Source: Capsicum annuum
Lineage: Eukaryota > Streptophyta > Magnoliopsida > Solanales > Solanaceae
Assembly (NCBI RefSeq): GCF_002878395.1
Contig: NC_061118.1
Location: 90,860,360 to 90,924,359 of the forward strand
DNA: 64,000 nt
Direction: 5' to 3'
Shown: one piece after another, positions 10,861-22,975 of the stretch
How the letters are laid out: each line of letters starts with the position of its first letter
How positions within the stretch are numbered: the stretch's first letter is position 1
Program-made: the position numbers and the translations under genes
The notes under the pieces: generated by a model
Databases searched by the model: none
The model's input: the letters and a program-made list of their open reading frames with translations, nothing else
Told to the model about the DNA's origin: nothing

Positions 10861-11720
10861 AACCAGCCTATTGGTGATCTACACTTCCTTTCATATAAAG
10901 CTTCATATGGTGCCATTTTGATACTTGAATGATAGCTATTATTGTAGGCAAACTCAATAAGAGGTAAATGATCATCCCAGTTGCCCTTAAAATCTATTAC
11001 ACAAGCTCGTAGCATATCTTCAAGTGTTTGGATGGTACGTTCTGCTTGTCCATCTGTTTGAGGGTGAAAAATTGTACTCAACTTCACTTGTGTTCCTAAA
11101 CACCTCTGAAAAGACTTCCAAAAGTTTGCGGTAAATTGGGTTCCCCGATCTGATATAATAGAGATTGGCACTCCATGTAATCGAACTATCTCTTTAATGT
11201 ACAGCTTCGCATACTCTTCAACTGTGTAAGTGGTCCTAACTAGTAGGAAATGTGCGGATTTGGTAAGCCTATCAACAATCACCCATATAGAATCAAACTT
11301 CCGGGATGTACGAGGCAAACCAATAACGAAATCTATGTTGATCATGTCCCACTTCCAGCTTGGAAGATCAATGCATTGCATATAACCTCCGGGTTTTTGG
11401 TGCTCAACTTTAAATCTTTGACAATTTGGACATTCAGCTACAAATTCTGCAATGCTCTTCTTCATGTCATTTCACCAATACATATCTTTCAAATCTTCAT
11501 ACATTTGGTTGATCCTGGATGAATGAAATACCTTGAACAATGTGCCTCTATCATAATCTTGTTTCTTAGCCCGTCTACATCCGGCACACACAATCAGTTT
11601 TGGCACTGAAGTACTCCTTCTCGCATAAGCTCAAATGCCTTGGTAGCACCACTCTGAACGTTCTCCTTAAGCTGTAATAAAATAGGATCTGCATATTGCT
11701 TCTCTTTCACTTCAGCTACT
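10840..11720 (-). pseudogene. Integrase (zinc and DDE core) pseudogene of the chromodomain element
   Basis: From right to left: the HHCC zinc region (IHPGSTKMYEDL then CPNCQRFK, about 11540-11410), interrupted by stops around 11465-11470. Then the catalytic core with [11 protein letters not shown] (first Asp), [14 protein letters not shown] (second Asp) and [14 protein letters not shown] (Glu). All three catalytic residues are present, unlike in the copia and the right-hand minus-strand gypsy copies in this window. The core is open for 218 codons (10809-11465), the best-kept part of the element. Confidence 0.92.
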
Positions 11721-12400
11721 AATGAAGATTCCGCAGCATTATGTACGATAAGATCTTTATCCGGAGTTTCAAGAAGGCAAACTCCTAAACTAGCTAACTG
11801 GTGAAAATCTTTAATCATCCCTTGCCTTTCTATAGGCGCCATCATAGCCTTACGACTTAACGCATCAGCTACCACATTTGCTTTCCCTGGATGGTACAAG
11901 ATATCAACATCGTAGTCCTTTAATAGTTCAAGCCATCTCCGCTGCCTTAAATTTAGATCCTTCTGATTAAAAATATATTGCAAGCTCTTATGGTCAGTAC
12001 ATATATCAACATGAACCCCATATAAGTAGTGGAGCCATATCTTTAAAGCAAAAATAACTGCTGGCAGCTTAAGATCGTGTGTAGGATAATTTTTCTCATG
12101 TGGCCGCAATTGTCTAGAAGCATATGCTATTACCTTACCATGCTGCATCAATACATATCCTAAACCAATTCTGGAAGCATCACAATACACTGTATACCCT
12201 TCGGTGCCTTATGGAAGTACCAACACGGGTGTAGAAATCAACTTGTTCTTTAAATCTTGAAAACTCTTCTCACAGGCATCATTCCATTGGAATTTGGATG
12301 CTTTATGGGTTAGCTTGGTTAAGAGTGCTGAAATGGAAGAAAAGCCTTCAACAAACCTTCTATAATAATCGGCCAACCCGAGAAAACTATGAATCTCCAT
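11720..12400 (-). pseudogene. RNase H region of the chromodomain element, pseudogene
   Basis: The RT thumb/connection region (SFLGLADYYRRFVEGF, about 12390-12340) leads into RNase H, with [40 protein letters not shown] and [14 protein letters not shown], in a frame open from 12190 to 11594. One stop near 12208 separates the two parts. The acidic residues of the D-D-D type motif are visible (YCDAS, CTDHK, VVADALS). Confidence 0.9.
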
Positions 12401-13190
12401 AGGCGTTGTGGGCCTTGGCTAGTTCTTCACAGCTTCTATCTTTTGAGCATCAACCTTTATCTCTTCACTAGATATAGTATGACCTAAAAATGCCACTGAA
12501 TTTAACCAAAACTCACATTTAGAGAACTTTCCATAAATTTTACAATCACAAAGAGTCTGCTATGCCTGTCGTAAGTGATTGTCATGGTCCTCTTCTACTC
12601 TAGAATAAACTAGAATATCATCTATAAAAACCATCACAAATATATCTAGGAATGGCTTAAACACCCTATTCATCAAATCCATAAAAGCTGCGGGTGCATT
12701 TGTTAGCCCAAATGACATAACTAGAAACTCATAATGACCATACCGTATTTGGAAAGCTGTCTTGGGTATATCCTTCTCTTTGACCCCCACTTGGTGGTAA
12801 CCTGACCTCAAATGAATCTTAGAAAAGCACTTGGCACCCTGTAACTGATCAAATAAATCATCAATTCTTGGGAAAGGATATTTATTCTTAATAGTCACCT
12901 TATTCAATTGTCGATAATCAATACACATCCTCAGTGAGCCATTTTTTTTTGTGCACAATTAACACTAGTGCTCCCTAGGGGGACATACTAGGCCTTATGA
13001 ATCCCTTCTCTAGCAAATCTTTCAATTGCTCTTTCAATTTTCGTAATTTTGCTGGGGACATTCTACACGGAGGAATGGAGATTGGTTGGGTGGCTGGTAT
13101 TACATCAATACCAAACTCTACTTCTCGTTCAGGAGGCAAACCTGGAAGATCTTCAAGAAATACATCAGAAAATTCATTTACCACTGGAAC
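12400..13190 (-). pseudogene. Reverse transcriptase of the chromodomain element, pseudogene
   Basis: Motifs in order: [57 protein letters not shown], then [28 protein letters not shown] and [10 protein letters not shown]. The last holds both Asp of the FIDD polymerase site (12617-12622). The first catalytic Asp, usually KIDLRSGYHQ, is His here (12812-12814). A run of nine A (minus strand) near 12950 has one base too many for the frame, and a stop from a Trp codon lies near 12974. It cannot be functional as it stands. Confidence 0.92.
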
Positions 13191-13790
13191 AACGTGAAGA
13201 GTTGGTGGCTCCGCTTCTGTATCCCTTACTCTAACTAAATGATATATGTATCCCTTGGAAATCATTCTTCTTGCCTTAAAATAAGAAATAAATCTACCTC
13301 TTGGTGCGCCAATTTCACTTTTCCATTCAAGGACTGATTCATTTGGAAAATAGAAATATACCTTTTTCGTGCAACAATCAATTGTGGCATAACAAGACGT
13401 TAACCAGTCCATACCCATTATAACATCAAAATCTACCATTTCTAACTCCACAAGATCAGCCATCGTATCACGACCACAAACAGTTACTATGTAGTTTTGG
13501 TAAACCCTTCTAGCTATAATAGATTCCCTAACCGATGTGGACACTTCAAATGGCTTAACTAACAGTTCAGGTATTCTTTCGAACTTTCCAGCAACCAATA
13601 GAGTAACATAAGATAATGTAGAATCGGGATCAATTAAGGCATATACATCGAATGAAAAGATAGACAACGTACCCGTAACCACATCTGAGGAAGCTTCTAA
13701 ATTCTGTTGATCCGCTAGAGCATACATACAATTTTGAGCCCCGCTAGAACTCGTGGCTCCTCTATCACCTCTAACACGACCCATTAGTTG
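13190..13790 (-). pseudogene. Aspartic protease of the chromodomain element, pseudogene
   Basis: The active-site region reads ALIDPDSTLSYVT (about 13645-13605), where related elements usually have DPGS, so the Gly next to the catalytic triad is Asp. Downstream MVDFDVIMGMDWL (about 13440-13400) is the conserved second half of gypsy protease. It is in the same 490-codon open frame as the end of gag. Confidence 0.85.
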
Positions 13791-15074
13791 TGCACCCCTT
13801 CCTAAATAAGGCATTGATAATGATGATTCAATAAATGACCCCGTAGGTCGTGCCATATCCCCTATGCCCCTTTGTGGGCACTCTCTCATCATATGCCCCA
13901 ACATACCGCACCCAAAGAAAACATTGGTCCCCAGCCGGCATGTGCCCAAATGATACCTTCCACATTTATTACATGGCTCTCGAGGAGGTCTCGATTGGCT
14001 CATACTCCTTTGCCCTTGGTACCCCACTGTTTGCGAACTCTGACTCTTACTTCTGTGCCTAAATTGATTTCCTCTGGACCCTTGGAACTGTGGTGGGGCA
14101 CTAGCTGCAGAATAAGAAGATAATGGCCTAGGTGGTCTAGCAGAAAACTGTGGTCTGAACCCTCCTTGGGATACCATGAACTGCCCTGTAGATCTAGCCC
14201 TCTTGGAATATCCTTTTTCTAATTCTTGTGTTCTTCTCCTTTGCCTCTGATCTTCCATTTTTTGTGCAAAAGCTTGGATCCTCGCTATGTCCATATCTTT
14301 GTTCAAAGCGACAATAGTACAATCTCTAACTAGATATGGATCCAGCCTATCCATATATTGATGAACTCTATCATCCATAGTAGCTACAACATTAGGAACA
14401 TATCTCAACAAGGAATTAAATCGGAGACTGTACTCCCTCACGCTCATATTCCCCTGACAAAGATTTAAAAATTGATCTGCACGGGCCTAACGAATCTCGA
14501 ATGGAAGATAATGATCAAGAAATGCCTCTTTGAACTCTTTCCAAGTAGCTGGGGGTGCATCAATACCCCTATATTATTTCCAGTCCTCGTAACAATATAT
14601 AGCCTCCCCTTTGAATCTATACACCGCTAACTCCACTATCTCTCTACCCATTACATGCATAACATCTAAGGCTCTTTGAATTTGATCAATAAAGTCCTGT
14701 GGGTCCTCGTTAAGATCTGATCCAGTAAAAGTGGGAGGATCCATCTTAAGAAAATCCTGTGTTCGAATGCTAGCCGCCCTATCTGTACCACTAGGACCCG
14801 TGGTAGGAATGGCTTGCCCTTGAGCTTGCCCAACAACTATACGAGTCAAAAGTTGTACCGCATTTCTAAGATTTTGATCAGCAGCATTAATAGGTGGCTC
14901 TAGGGATATAGTTCTCCTCCCCCTTATTTCTTCCGGAGTGGAAGAAGTTTCTGATGCATGCTCAGCTGGAGCCTCCCTTTGATTAGTTGGTATAGTGGGT
15001 GACTTGCTAGTCCCCTCTCCGGCAGCCACATCTACTTGCTTACCGGTATTCTTGCTTCTGGTAACCGACATCAT
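13790..15074 (-). pseudogene. gag: gag of the chromodomain element, pseudogene
   Basis: Starts at a double ATG (15074) about 200 bp after the PBS, the normal leader length. Capsid motifs include PPTFTGSDLNEDPQDFIDQ and LAVYRFKGEA (about 14740-14600), then MSVREYSLRFNSLLRYVP (14447 on), an Arg/Ser/Gln-rich stretch, and two Cys/His clusters: CNKCGRYHLGTC and GCGMLGHMMRECP (about 13980-13885). Two stops break it, near 14571 and 14488; the latter was a CAG codon. Gag-pol appears to be one continuous frame in design, as in other Tekay-like elements. Confidence 0.9.
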
Positions 15075-15276
15075 TACTATAATAAGAGAAACAAATGGAT
15101 TCAGTGGTCAACTATGACTTCATATACAATATAGGATCTAACGCACGATCTAAGACATGAAGAAAAGTGACAATTCCTAAATGTCCATAGCCTCCTGTTT
15201 ATAGATACGGTGCATGACACACCGATAAACAAGACTCTACGTAGACACGGCTTTGTAGACTCACTAGGACGAACTT

Positions 15277-15287
15277 CTCTGATACCA
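15277..15287 (-). other. Primer binding site of the chromodomain element
   Basis: Minus strand TGGTATCAGAG, initiator tRNA-Met type, four bases inside the 5' LTR edge at 15292. Confidence 0.92.
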
Positions 15288-15291
15288 CTTT

Positions 15292-18016
15292 TGTCACGCC
15301 TCAAATCCTATTGGGGCGGATCAACACCCGTAATTGAGGAGGCCCGGGAGAACCAACTCATAACCTTATACTACCCATGCATACCTCTATGACAACCCAA
15401 AATTCAGACAGCATTATATCCCATATAAAAGGAAATAATCACCTGTATAAACTCGAGTACATATATATATGTATACATAATACTTGGCCGTTGGAGCCAT
15501 CACGTCTATTAACAAAACACCACCTTGACAGTACATTAGGTCTACAAAGCCTCTAGACAATACACAGAGTTTAACTAAGGTCGGGACACACCCCGCCATA
15601 TAACTAACTTCTATATAATACCAAAAGTGACTGGATATGACACGGAAAGCCCCAAAGCAAATAGGAGCTCACCAAAAGCAGCTGGATATCCTGGCTCCTA
15701 CTTGTGCGGTGTATGAGCTGAGGTACCTGTGCCTGCAGCATAAAATCCAGGTCCCCCATGGGGGACGTCAGTACAAAATATGTACTGAGTATGCAAAGCT
15801 GTAGATAATCACATATGATATAGGAGCTCAATAGAAATAAAAAACAAGTGAATAAATTGTAATAGGAGTGGACCACACTTACTAGAACTTGTGACAACCT
15901 GTACATTGTATTTATTCAATCACTTTACCTTTGTTCTTATCATCTTTGTAATCATTACTGTACTGTACTGTGACCATTAGGCTACCTCCAGTACATATCA
16001 ACTGGGATCGACCCATGATAGGCTTATGCCCCTGGGATACCACCCATAAACACATAAATAGGGATCAACCCATGATAGGCTTATGCCCCTGGGATACCAC
16101 CCGATAAAAGAGAGCTTCCATTACTTGGTTCAATTAATCTTTGAGATTGTTATTTTGATCGCCACCGTATTTTTGATACTTTAAAACAATGATACATCAA
16201 TAAGAGACATATAAATAGACCATCAATGCAATAACGATGAAGTAAGAACTCATTGGCACATCAATGAAGTGTTTTGGAGTCATCAATGCCATAACAATGA
16301 AGTAGGAACTTATTGGTATATCAATGAAACGTTTTGGAGTCATTAATAGCACATGGATCTTGTTTGAGTAACCGGATACCTTCTGACATTCATTAGTGCA
16401 ATAAATATGTAAGATTTGGAAAACAAGTAAGTATTGGAATGTTTTGACATCTTGTAGGGTGGAAACAAGTTCATTGGTAACGTAGGACATCATACAAAAC
16501 CATTATGGATCACATGTTATTGAATAACTTTGAAAACTTTCTTAATAGAACAATTGTTCACTTTCATGCCAAAGATATGGTATAGAGTATGCTTTACATA
16601 CCTGACTGTCAACCTTTAATACTAGTCGCAAATGGACTTCCCTTCTTTTCGGGTTACTTATCAACAATGAACATATATAGCAATCTAGTATTAGCAACCA
16701 AACGTCACAATTCAATTATTTGAATTCACCAAACTAGTGGTTAAGTAGTAAGCCTTAATTACACCATAAAGGGTGTCACTTTAACCCTCTTATACTCCAA
16801 TTATATTCACATGCTATGCATATTCATACAACATCCTCCAATATCAAGTTTGGATTCATTTATCCTTCCAACCAAACCATTAAACCAAATTGAGCCATAG
16901 ACATAAATAATCATCAATTCAATAGTATATCACCATATCCACCTTCCATAACTCAATTACCATATCCACCTTCCACAATTCAATACAACCAAACCATGCA
17001 AAATAGTCCATAATCCTATTTCCATCACCTTTCAATAATAACCAATACATATAATCCTCTATCACACATATACATATGGAAAAGAACAAAGGCAAATAAT
17101 ATTCATACCTTAGAATTCACCTCTTGATTATGCAATCCTGTTTGCACAAATAATAGGTGTCGTTCAAAGCTCTCGAGATGACAAACGCAGTTATCAGATT
17201 ACTTTGGAATTTTTACGATTGAATCAAAAGTAATTTAAAGGTCAAATTTGGCTAGGGTTTGTTATTTCTCAATGATTGATGATGAAAATGAGTTTTTGAA
17301 CTCATATGCATGTATACATACACATATTCCCATCCATAAAATAATAGGAAATGACCAAAATGCCTTTAAAATTTAAATAATATCAAATCTGTTCTTTGGT
17401 GGACTGTTTTGATAAGCTAAAGTAGATCGACCATAACTCTTTGCTCCAATATTGGATTTAGGTGAAATTATTATCGTTGGAAAGATAATTCAAAGGGCTT
17501 TCATTTCATATAAAGTAGGCCACCCAGTTCGTCTTGTACAAGGAGTTATGGTCATTTGAAGTTGACCCTAAAAATCTATTTTGATAGGCTGAAGTGAAAC
17601 GAGTATAACTCCTTACTTAGATGTTGGATTTTAATGAAACCAATTGCATTGGAAAGAAGACTCAAATATATTTCTTTTCATAGGTCGCAGCTCTCCCATT
17701 TCATTATATTAAGGGAGTTATGATCATTCGAAGTTGACCCAAAAATTCGGCTGGCCTCAGTAGATTCCTGCACATTTACTATTCCCAAATATTCCTGCCA
17801 CCATTTTATAGTTTTGAACGTGCTCGATATATTTAAACCTATCTGTTTTTGAAAATCTTTATATCGTTGGAAAGCTTATTAAATAACCTTCGCATGGAAC
17901 CATCGATGGGCAAATTTCGGTATAAATAAAATAATAAATAAATTAATTCCATATAAATAAGATCAATACACGTACTTGAATACGCCAATGCACGTACTTG
18001 AATACGGGGTGTTACA
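15292..18016 (-). repeat. LTR of the chromodomain element (5' LTR in element sense)
   Basis: 2725 bp, pairing with 7414-10135. It shares the internal 42-bp direct repeat (16004-16046 and 16061-16102). Differences from its partner are dense near both ends and sparse in the middle. Confidence 0.95.
16197..16493 (-). CDS. Second copy of the 98-codon LTR open frame
   Basis: The translation is identical to that of 8298-8594. See that entry for description and doubts. The two nucleotide differences (near 8383/16282 and 8543/16442) are both third-position transitions. Confidence 0.3.
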   Translation of the reverse strand: MMSYVTNELVSTLQDVKTFQYLLVFQILHIYCTNECQKVSGYSNKIHVLLMTPKRFIDIPISSYFIVMALMTPKHFIDVPMSSYFIVIALMVYLYVSY

Positions 18017-18021
18017 GGTGA

Positions 18022-18431
18022 TCGATTATCTCTTTCACTATAATTTAGGCTAAGCAAAGGTAAGTTGTTATCTTCTTGTTATTGTTAATAATGAAGTGTA
18101 GTGAAGCCGTGTGTGACTTTGTTCGATTCACAAGCATTGTTGTTATCTTCTTATATTGTTCATATTGAAGTCTAGTGAAGCTATGTGTGGCCTTGTTTGA
18201 TTCACTAGCATTGTTGTTGACATCTTGTTGGTCATGTTGTTGCTTGTTTCTTGTATTGTGAACTTGATCTTGTATCATTTGGTATAAAAGCTCAAGGCTT
18301 GGTTGCGAATCTGTAGGTACTTTTAAATGGTTATGTTTGTTGACTTGGTAGGTTGAAAATGATTAAGTGTAGGGACTTTAAAGTTGATTTTTTATTTTGA
18401 ATGTGGTTATGTTTGGTGAATTGGTAGGTAT
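18022..18431 (+). mobile_element. CACTA element, continuation after the gypsy insertion
   Basis: Continues the sequence interrupted at 7413. After a possible splice donor (GTAAGT at 18060) there are two imperfect tandem units of about 75 bp (about 18068-18143 and 18144-18220, sharing CATTGTTGTT and TAGTGAAGC). Another pair, of about 78 bp, shares GGTTATGTTTG and TTGGTAGGT (about 18330 and 18405). Similarity to CACTA features ends near 18431, where gypsy LTR sequence begins. No transposase domain found. Confidence 0.5.
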
Positions 18432-20140
18432 GCAATCAGTACTTTGAATATACTGGTACATGAGGTAAGGACTAACTAAAATACATATGGAAATTGAACA
18501 TGGATGTATGAACATGTAAAACTGAGAATGAAGAGACTAAGTAAAGCATGCACTGAAATAATCTATAAAACTGAATGAATGAGTGATTGGAAATCTGAAT
18601 ACTTGGTCAAGCAAACCTGAACTAATATAGACTGAGTACTGACTAAAACTGTGGCATGTGGGAGCTATCATGTAAACTATATACCCCAATCTGAGAATAT
18701 CAGGGTCCAACCTGTAAGTGTGGATCCACTAAACTGGTGTCTCAAAGGACTAGAGAGTCAGTCCTAAACTGGCCAGTGGCCCCTAAGAGAGTTTCAGTAC
18801 TAAACTGGAGGGTGACCTCTCATAACCTATGTTGGCTACGTAGTTCTGAAACTTAGGGATTGCTATTAAAGGTCTCAGTCCTATTCTGGCGGGTGAGCCA
18901 TCATCCTTAGGTTTGCTCGGTGCCAAATCCTACTCCCAACTGAACTGACACTAGTATTGATTACTATTAACTGAACTCATAATTAATATTTGATCAACAT
19001 GAATATGCTAATGAAAACCATCACCTGACTGACTTGTAACTTGAAAACACAGATATGTATAACAAATAGGTATTGGGTGATCATAAACCTCCAGCACTGA
19101 GTGATACTTTAAATATGATAACATCATTTAAAACACTGGTAGTAAATCATAATTCAGAGTCCCAAAACATAATACATTTCACTAAACTGATGAATTACAT
19201 TATTTGAACATGGGAATGAGTTAAACTTGGAAGGATAATATATTCACATGGTTTAGTTCATAATTTAATAATTTAACATAGAATCAATTGAATATGACAT
19301 GAGTAATTGAAATTTAAAGCATGAAATAACCTAATTTACATAGGGGAAACATGTTGACATGGCTTGAGTTCAAATTACTAAGAAAACATGGATTAAATTT
19401 ATGATTTATATGTATTACTTCACAAAAGAAGATTAAAAATTCATACTTGAACAAAAAAGAGATTTTGGGACTCAATGGGTGAAAGAAACCCACTGATGAA
19501 TACCCCACATACCTCAATTGGATGAATTTTTTAAGAAAGCTTGAAATTGGAACTTGAATTCTTGAATTCTTGGAAAGAAAGCTTGAATTTTGTTCTTGGG
19601 GAAAGGGGAAGAGTTTACATATGCTATCTGATAGAGAATGGGCAAATAATGCCCTTCTTGGGGATTTAACTCGAGTTTTGGATATGTGGGGTAAGGGGGA
19701 AAGACAAAAGTACCCCTTGAACCTTTAATTAAAAACATAGGATAATACTGCCTCCGTGGCACGGAGGTTATCACGGAGACTAAGCTCCATGTCATGGACC
19801 TTATCGTGGAGTTCCAGCCTCCATGTCTCAAAGGCTATCATAGAGACTAACCTCCGTAACACTCCCATATCACAGAGGCTTGCTGCCTTGAAGGTCTAAA
19901 ATCACCCAGAACCTTTTTTGAAAATTTTGAAACTCTTCTGGGACACCCCTTTACATCCCTAAATATGTTTCAATTCAAAAATCAATGTTTCAAATTCGGA
20001 AAGGCTAAAAATAAATTCCTTGAAATCTTAGGGTCTAGAAAATGACTAAATCCCCTACACTTAATGTAAAATTCATGCCTTGGACCCCTTGAACATCAAC
20101 TAAGAGCTGAAATGAGCCCATGATCTTATGGGGTATTACA
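18432..20140 (-). repeat. Gypsy LTR, minus orientation, left edge approximate
   Basis: Its minus-strand start TGTAATACCCC (20140 leftwards) is a typical plant gypsy LTR beginning. It abuts gag sequence on its right, breaking it at ...CTTTC. The left edge is set where CACTA-like repeats stop; I could not find a matching target duplication there. It contains a patch of repeated CCTCCGTG/CACGGAGG-type motifs at 19751-19875. Interpretation: an LTR that landed in the gag to its right, with the left flank later lost. Confidence 0.6.
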
Positions 20141-20703
20141 GAAAGGAACCCAAAAACTCATCCCATAATGTCAGCTCAGCATCATCACCTCTCAACTGCT
20201 CTCACTCCCATAACTAATTACCTACATCCTTCAACTGATATGCAGCAAAATCCACCCCTTAGAATCAGTAGCATGCACCACTCTGAAAATCTTCTCCATC
20301 TCATCCACAAACTCTTAAGGATCCTCCTCAACCTTAGAGCCTGTAAAGGTTAGACGATTTAACCTCATGAACTAGCCAGCTCGATATACCTCAGATGATG
20401 AAGCAATAAAACAGACATAATTCGATTGATGAGATTGAGATGTCTCCAACTGAGTAAGAAAATGAATGGACCAACAAAACTTTGCATCAGAGATGTCTGC
20501 CTGAGGTAGTTTATCAAAGATGTCACCAACCCAGGGAGCCCGAAGAAGACTAGTGGGTGCCGGTGGAACTCCATATGGGGTAGTGCAATCAGGAATAGAG
20601 GCCCTAGACTAGGTATGCACTTGATGAAAAATGTGGGTCCCATCCATACTTTCCTTAGGTGGAATAGAGCTTCTAGCAGAGTTTCTAAGAACATCAAATC
20701 TTT
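20141..20703 (-). pseudogene. gag: Truncated gypsy gag, N-terminal part
   Basis: The frame starts at an ATG at about 20713 or later and reads on the minus strand. The conserved core FMRLNRLTFTGSKVEEDP (about 20370-20315) and EFVDEMEKIFRVVHATDS match gag of large plant gypsy elements. After a frameshift near 20255 it continues AAYQLKDVGN and WDEFLGSF before being cut at 20140 by an LTR. Stops are present at Trp/Gln-like positions. No zinc knuckle remains. It belongs with the PBS and LTR to its right. Confidence 0.75.
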
Positions 20704-20899
20704 GGGTAGGCATAATCTAAAACGTGATTAAATCGAGAGTTAGAGAGTTAGCAAGACACTCAACTCTATAGCCCTAACTAGAAAATGAGAAAGAAAACTT
20801 TCTTAAATGCCTTGTAGCTTTCCCCTTATAAATGTAGCGCACTACACACCAATAAAAGAAACTCTACTTTTTGTGGAAACCCAAAAAACCTGAACCTAT

Positions 20900-20911
20900 G
20901 CTCCGATACCA
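20900..20911 (-). other. Primer binding site of the truncated gypsy element
   Basis: Minus strand TGGTATCGGAGC, one base off the initiator tRNA-Met form, four bases inside the LTR edge at 20916. Confidence 0.8.
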
Positions 20912-20915
20912 AGCT

Positions 20916-22930
20916 TGTCATAACTCGAATCAGGGCCTGGCCTTGATGGATAACTCAAGTCTATCATAAGACAGAGACGACCCCCCTTAGCCTAACCACC
21001 TGAGCATAATAAAATAATAGAGGAAGCAAAACCAAACAATAAGAATAATATATAAACTAATAGGAAGGTTCTAAGAATTCAAAACAAATAACCAACCCAC
21101 ACTTTGTCCGCAAAACCTGTAAAACCATAATACTAAATTAGGTCGGGACATGCCCCCGACCATGAAAATAGAACTCTTCAATTCGTAAAATCTAAAAAGA
21201 GACCTAATAAAATGGTCAATCTTTTTGGATGATGGAGGCTCACCACTTTAAACAACTCAATCGATATCTCCTCTACCCAAGACTGCACATGAGTAAACAA
21301 AGAATCATATGACCCTACATCATGAAATGATATAGAGTCCAGGGATAGTTTGTGGGATAAGCATTGGCATGTAACTCAAGGAATGGATAAAATAATACCA
21401 TGTCTAAAACCAATCAAAAACCATATACACACATTTATATGTATATATTTATATATAATGTCGGGGTAGGGTACAAGGTTATAAATATGAGATTTTTAAA
21501 AATCCTTAACCTAGATTGTGTAGCTCTATCCTTCCTAAGAGCACCCATAGGCTATATGGGTTCAGCTTCTCCTATTGAAAGTGTCCTAGCGCGTTTTAGC
21601 CACATGAACCAGGAAACTTTAAGGAAGGTCAGAGACATTAAATCTATAGCCATTCCAAAAATATATATAGGGTGTGAACTATGCATACAGTCATAAGGAC
21701 ACCCATATTGGCAAACGTGGTCTAGAGTATTGGTCCTCCCTCCTCCCTGGGACCTTCACCTTCACGGTAAGCTACACAACCCTCTTTAAGCCCAAACTAA
21801 AACCATTTAGAAAATAATCCCAACCATAAACCAAGGAGTCTTTTATTAAGGCATATACCGTTGGTACCATCACACCAATTATGCTTGCAAGCTAAGTCCA
21901 ATTATGCCATTCTAATCCAATCAAACTAATTTGACTCCCAAGATCTAATTTAAAACCAAACCATGGCCACCAAGGCCCCTCAAAAACCATTCTTATATTC
22001 CATTAACCTTTTATGTAATGTAAGGTTCAAAGAGTGAGTTAAATTAAGCACATATCCATATTTCAAAACTATTTACACAAGGAAGGTTGAGGTTCATGTA
22101 AATTCCATACCAAAATCTATAAATTTAGGGAAAACCATATTCCCTATTCCAATTCCAATACCCATGCACTTATTTATTTCAAAAACCATAAGATCAAGCA
22201 TGAATGACAAGTTTAAAACCATGGGGAAAGTAATCCAGTAATAACCACTCAAACCCCCCAACCCAATTTCAAAACCCAACAATTAACTTCACATGGATCA
22301 TAATAAAACACATGTTTTTATTTAAAATCAGGTTTCATAATACACATGCTTTCATGTAAAATTAGGTTAGGGAAGAGAGACATGGCTAAAACACAAAGAA
22401 ATTTAGAGAGAAAACCACTAATTGAAGCCTAGATGATTAATTCTTTAAAACCATAGCTTTCTCTTGACTTTTGGAGTTTGAGAGGAGAGAATAATATTTA
22501 TGATTTGGTAAATGATAAAAAAGGACCCCTTGAGGTTTTTTAAGTTTTGGGTAAAGTGTAAAGAATAGGAAAAGACCAAATTACCCTTAGTGAAAAAATA
22601 TGTAGAAAATTAGCTCACAGTTATTACAGGTCGGGTAACGACTCATGGTGACTGGGCATGAGTCATTGATATGACTAGTAGTCTAGGTAGCATCTCAGGG
22701 AGACCATATTATTATGGTCACGAATCACGCCCTGCGATTCATGACCAGACTTTATGACTCGTGAGGGCTAAGTCATGATCAAGGTAGAAGCCTTGGCCAA
22801 TCTACTGGTTAGGCAATGAGTGGCATTGTACGACTCATGATGAGTGATAATAACTCATCATGTGAGTCGTTGCTTGGGTAGTGTTCAATTTTGTAATAAA
22901 ATCTCAGAGTCTAAAACTTGGGGTGTTACA
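20916..22930 (-). repeat. Gypsy LTR (5' LTR of the truncated gag element)
   Basis: TGTCATAACTCG...GGTGTTACA on the plus strand, 2015 bp. Similar in layout to the LTR at 44444-46616 (shared GACATGCCCCCGACCAT, GGGCTATATGGGT), so the two are the same broad family. An iterated GACTCATGATGAGTC-like patch lies at 22620-22900, near its minus-strand start. Confidence 0.82.
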
Positions 22931-22975
22931 ACTTGAGATACCCATCATTACTAGGCCCTGGTTTGAGTCATGACA
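22931..22975 (+). repeat. 45-bp LTR terminal fragment, inverted relative to its neighbour
   Basis: ACTTGAGATACCC...GTCATGACA matches, with several changes, the last 45 bases (minus-strand sense) of the LTR at 20916-22930. It lies head to head with that LTR's other end. The likeliest reading is that the 20916-22930 element landed 45 bp from the end of a related plus-strand LTR, of which only this stub is seen. Confidence 0.6.

Larger units (their letters stand above)
7414..18016 (-). mobile_element. Ty3/gypsy chromodomain retrotransposon (Tekay/Del-like), complete but defective
   Basis: 10.6 kb, read on the minus strand. LTRs of about 2.72 kb bound an internal region with PBS, gag, protease, RT, RNase H, integrase, chromodomain and PPT in gypsy order. 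Target duplication GGTGA is perfect (7409-7413 and 18017-18021). Large LTRs and a C-terminal chromodomain fit the Tekay (Del) chromovirus lineage. Stops and frameshifts split the single gag-pol frame into at least six pieces, and the first RT aspartate is lost. LTR divergence is uneven (see findings). It sits inside the CACTA element and so is younger than it. Confidence 0.95.
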
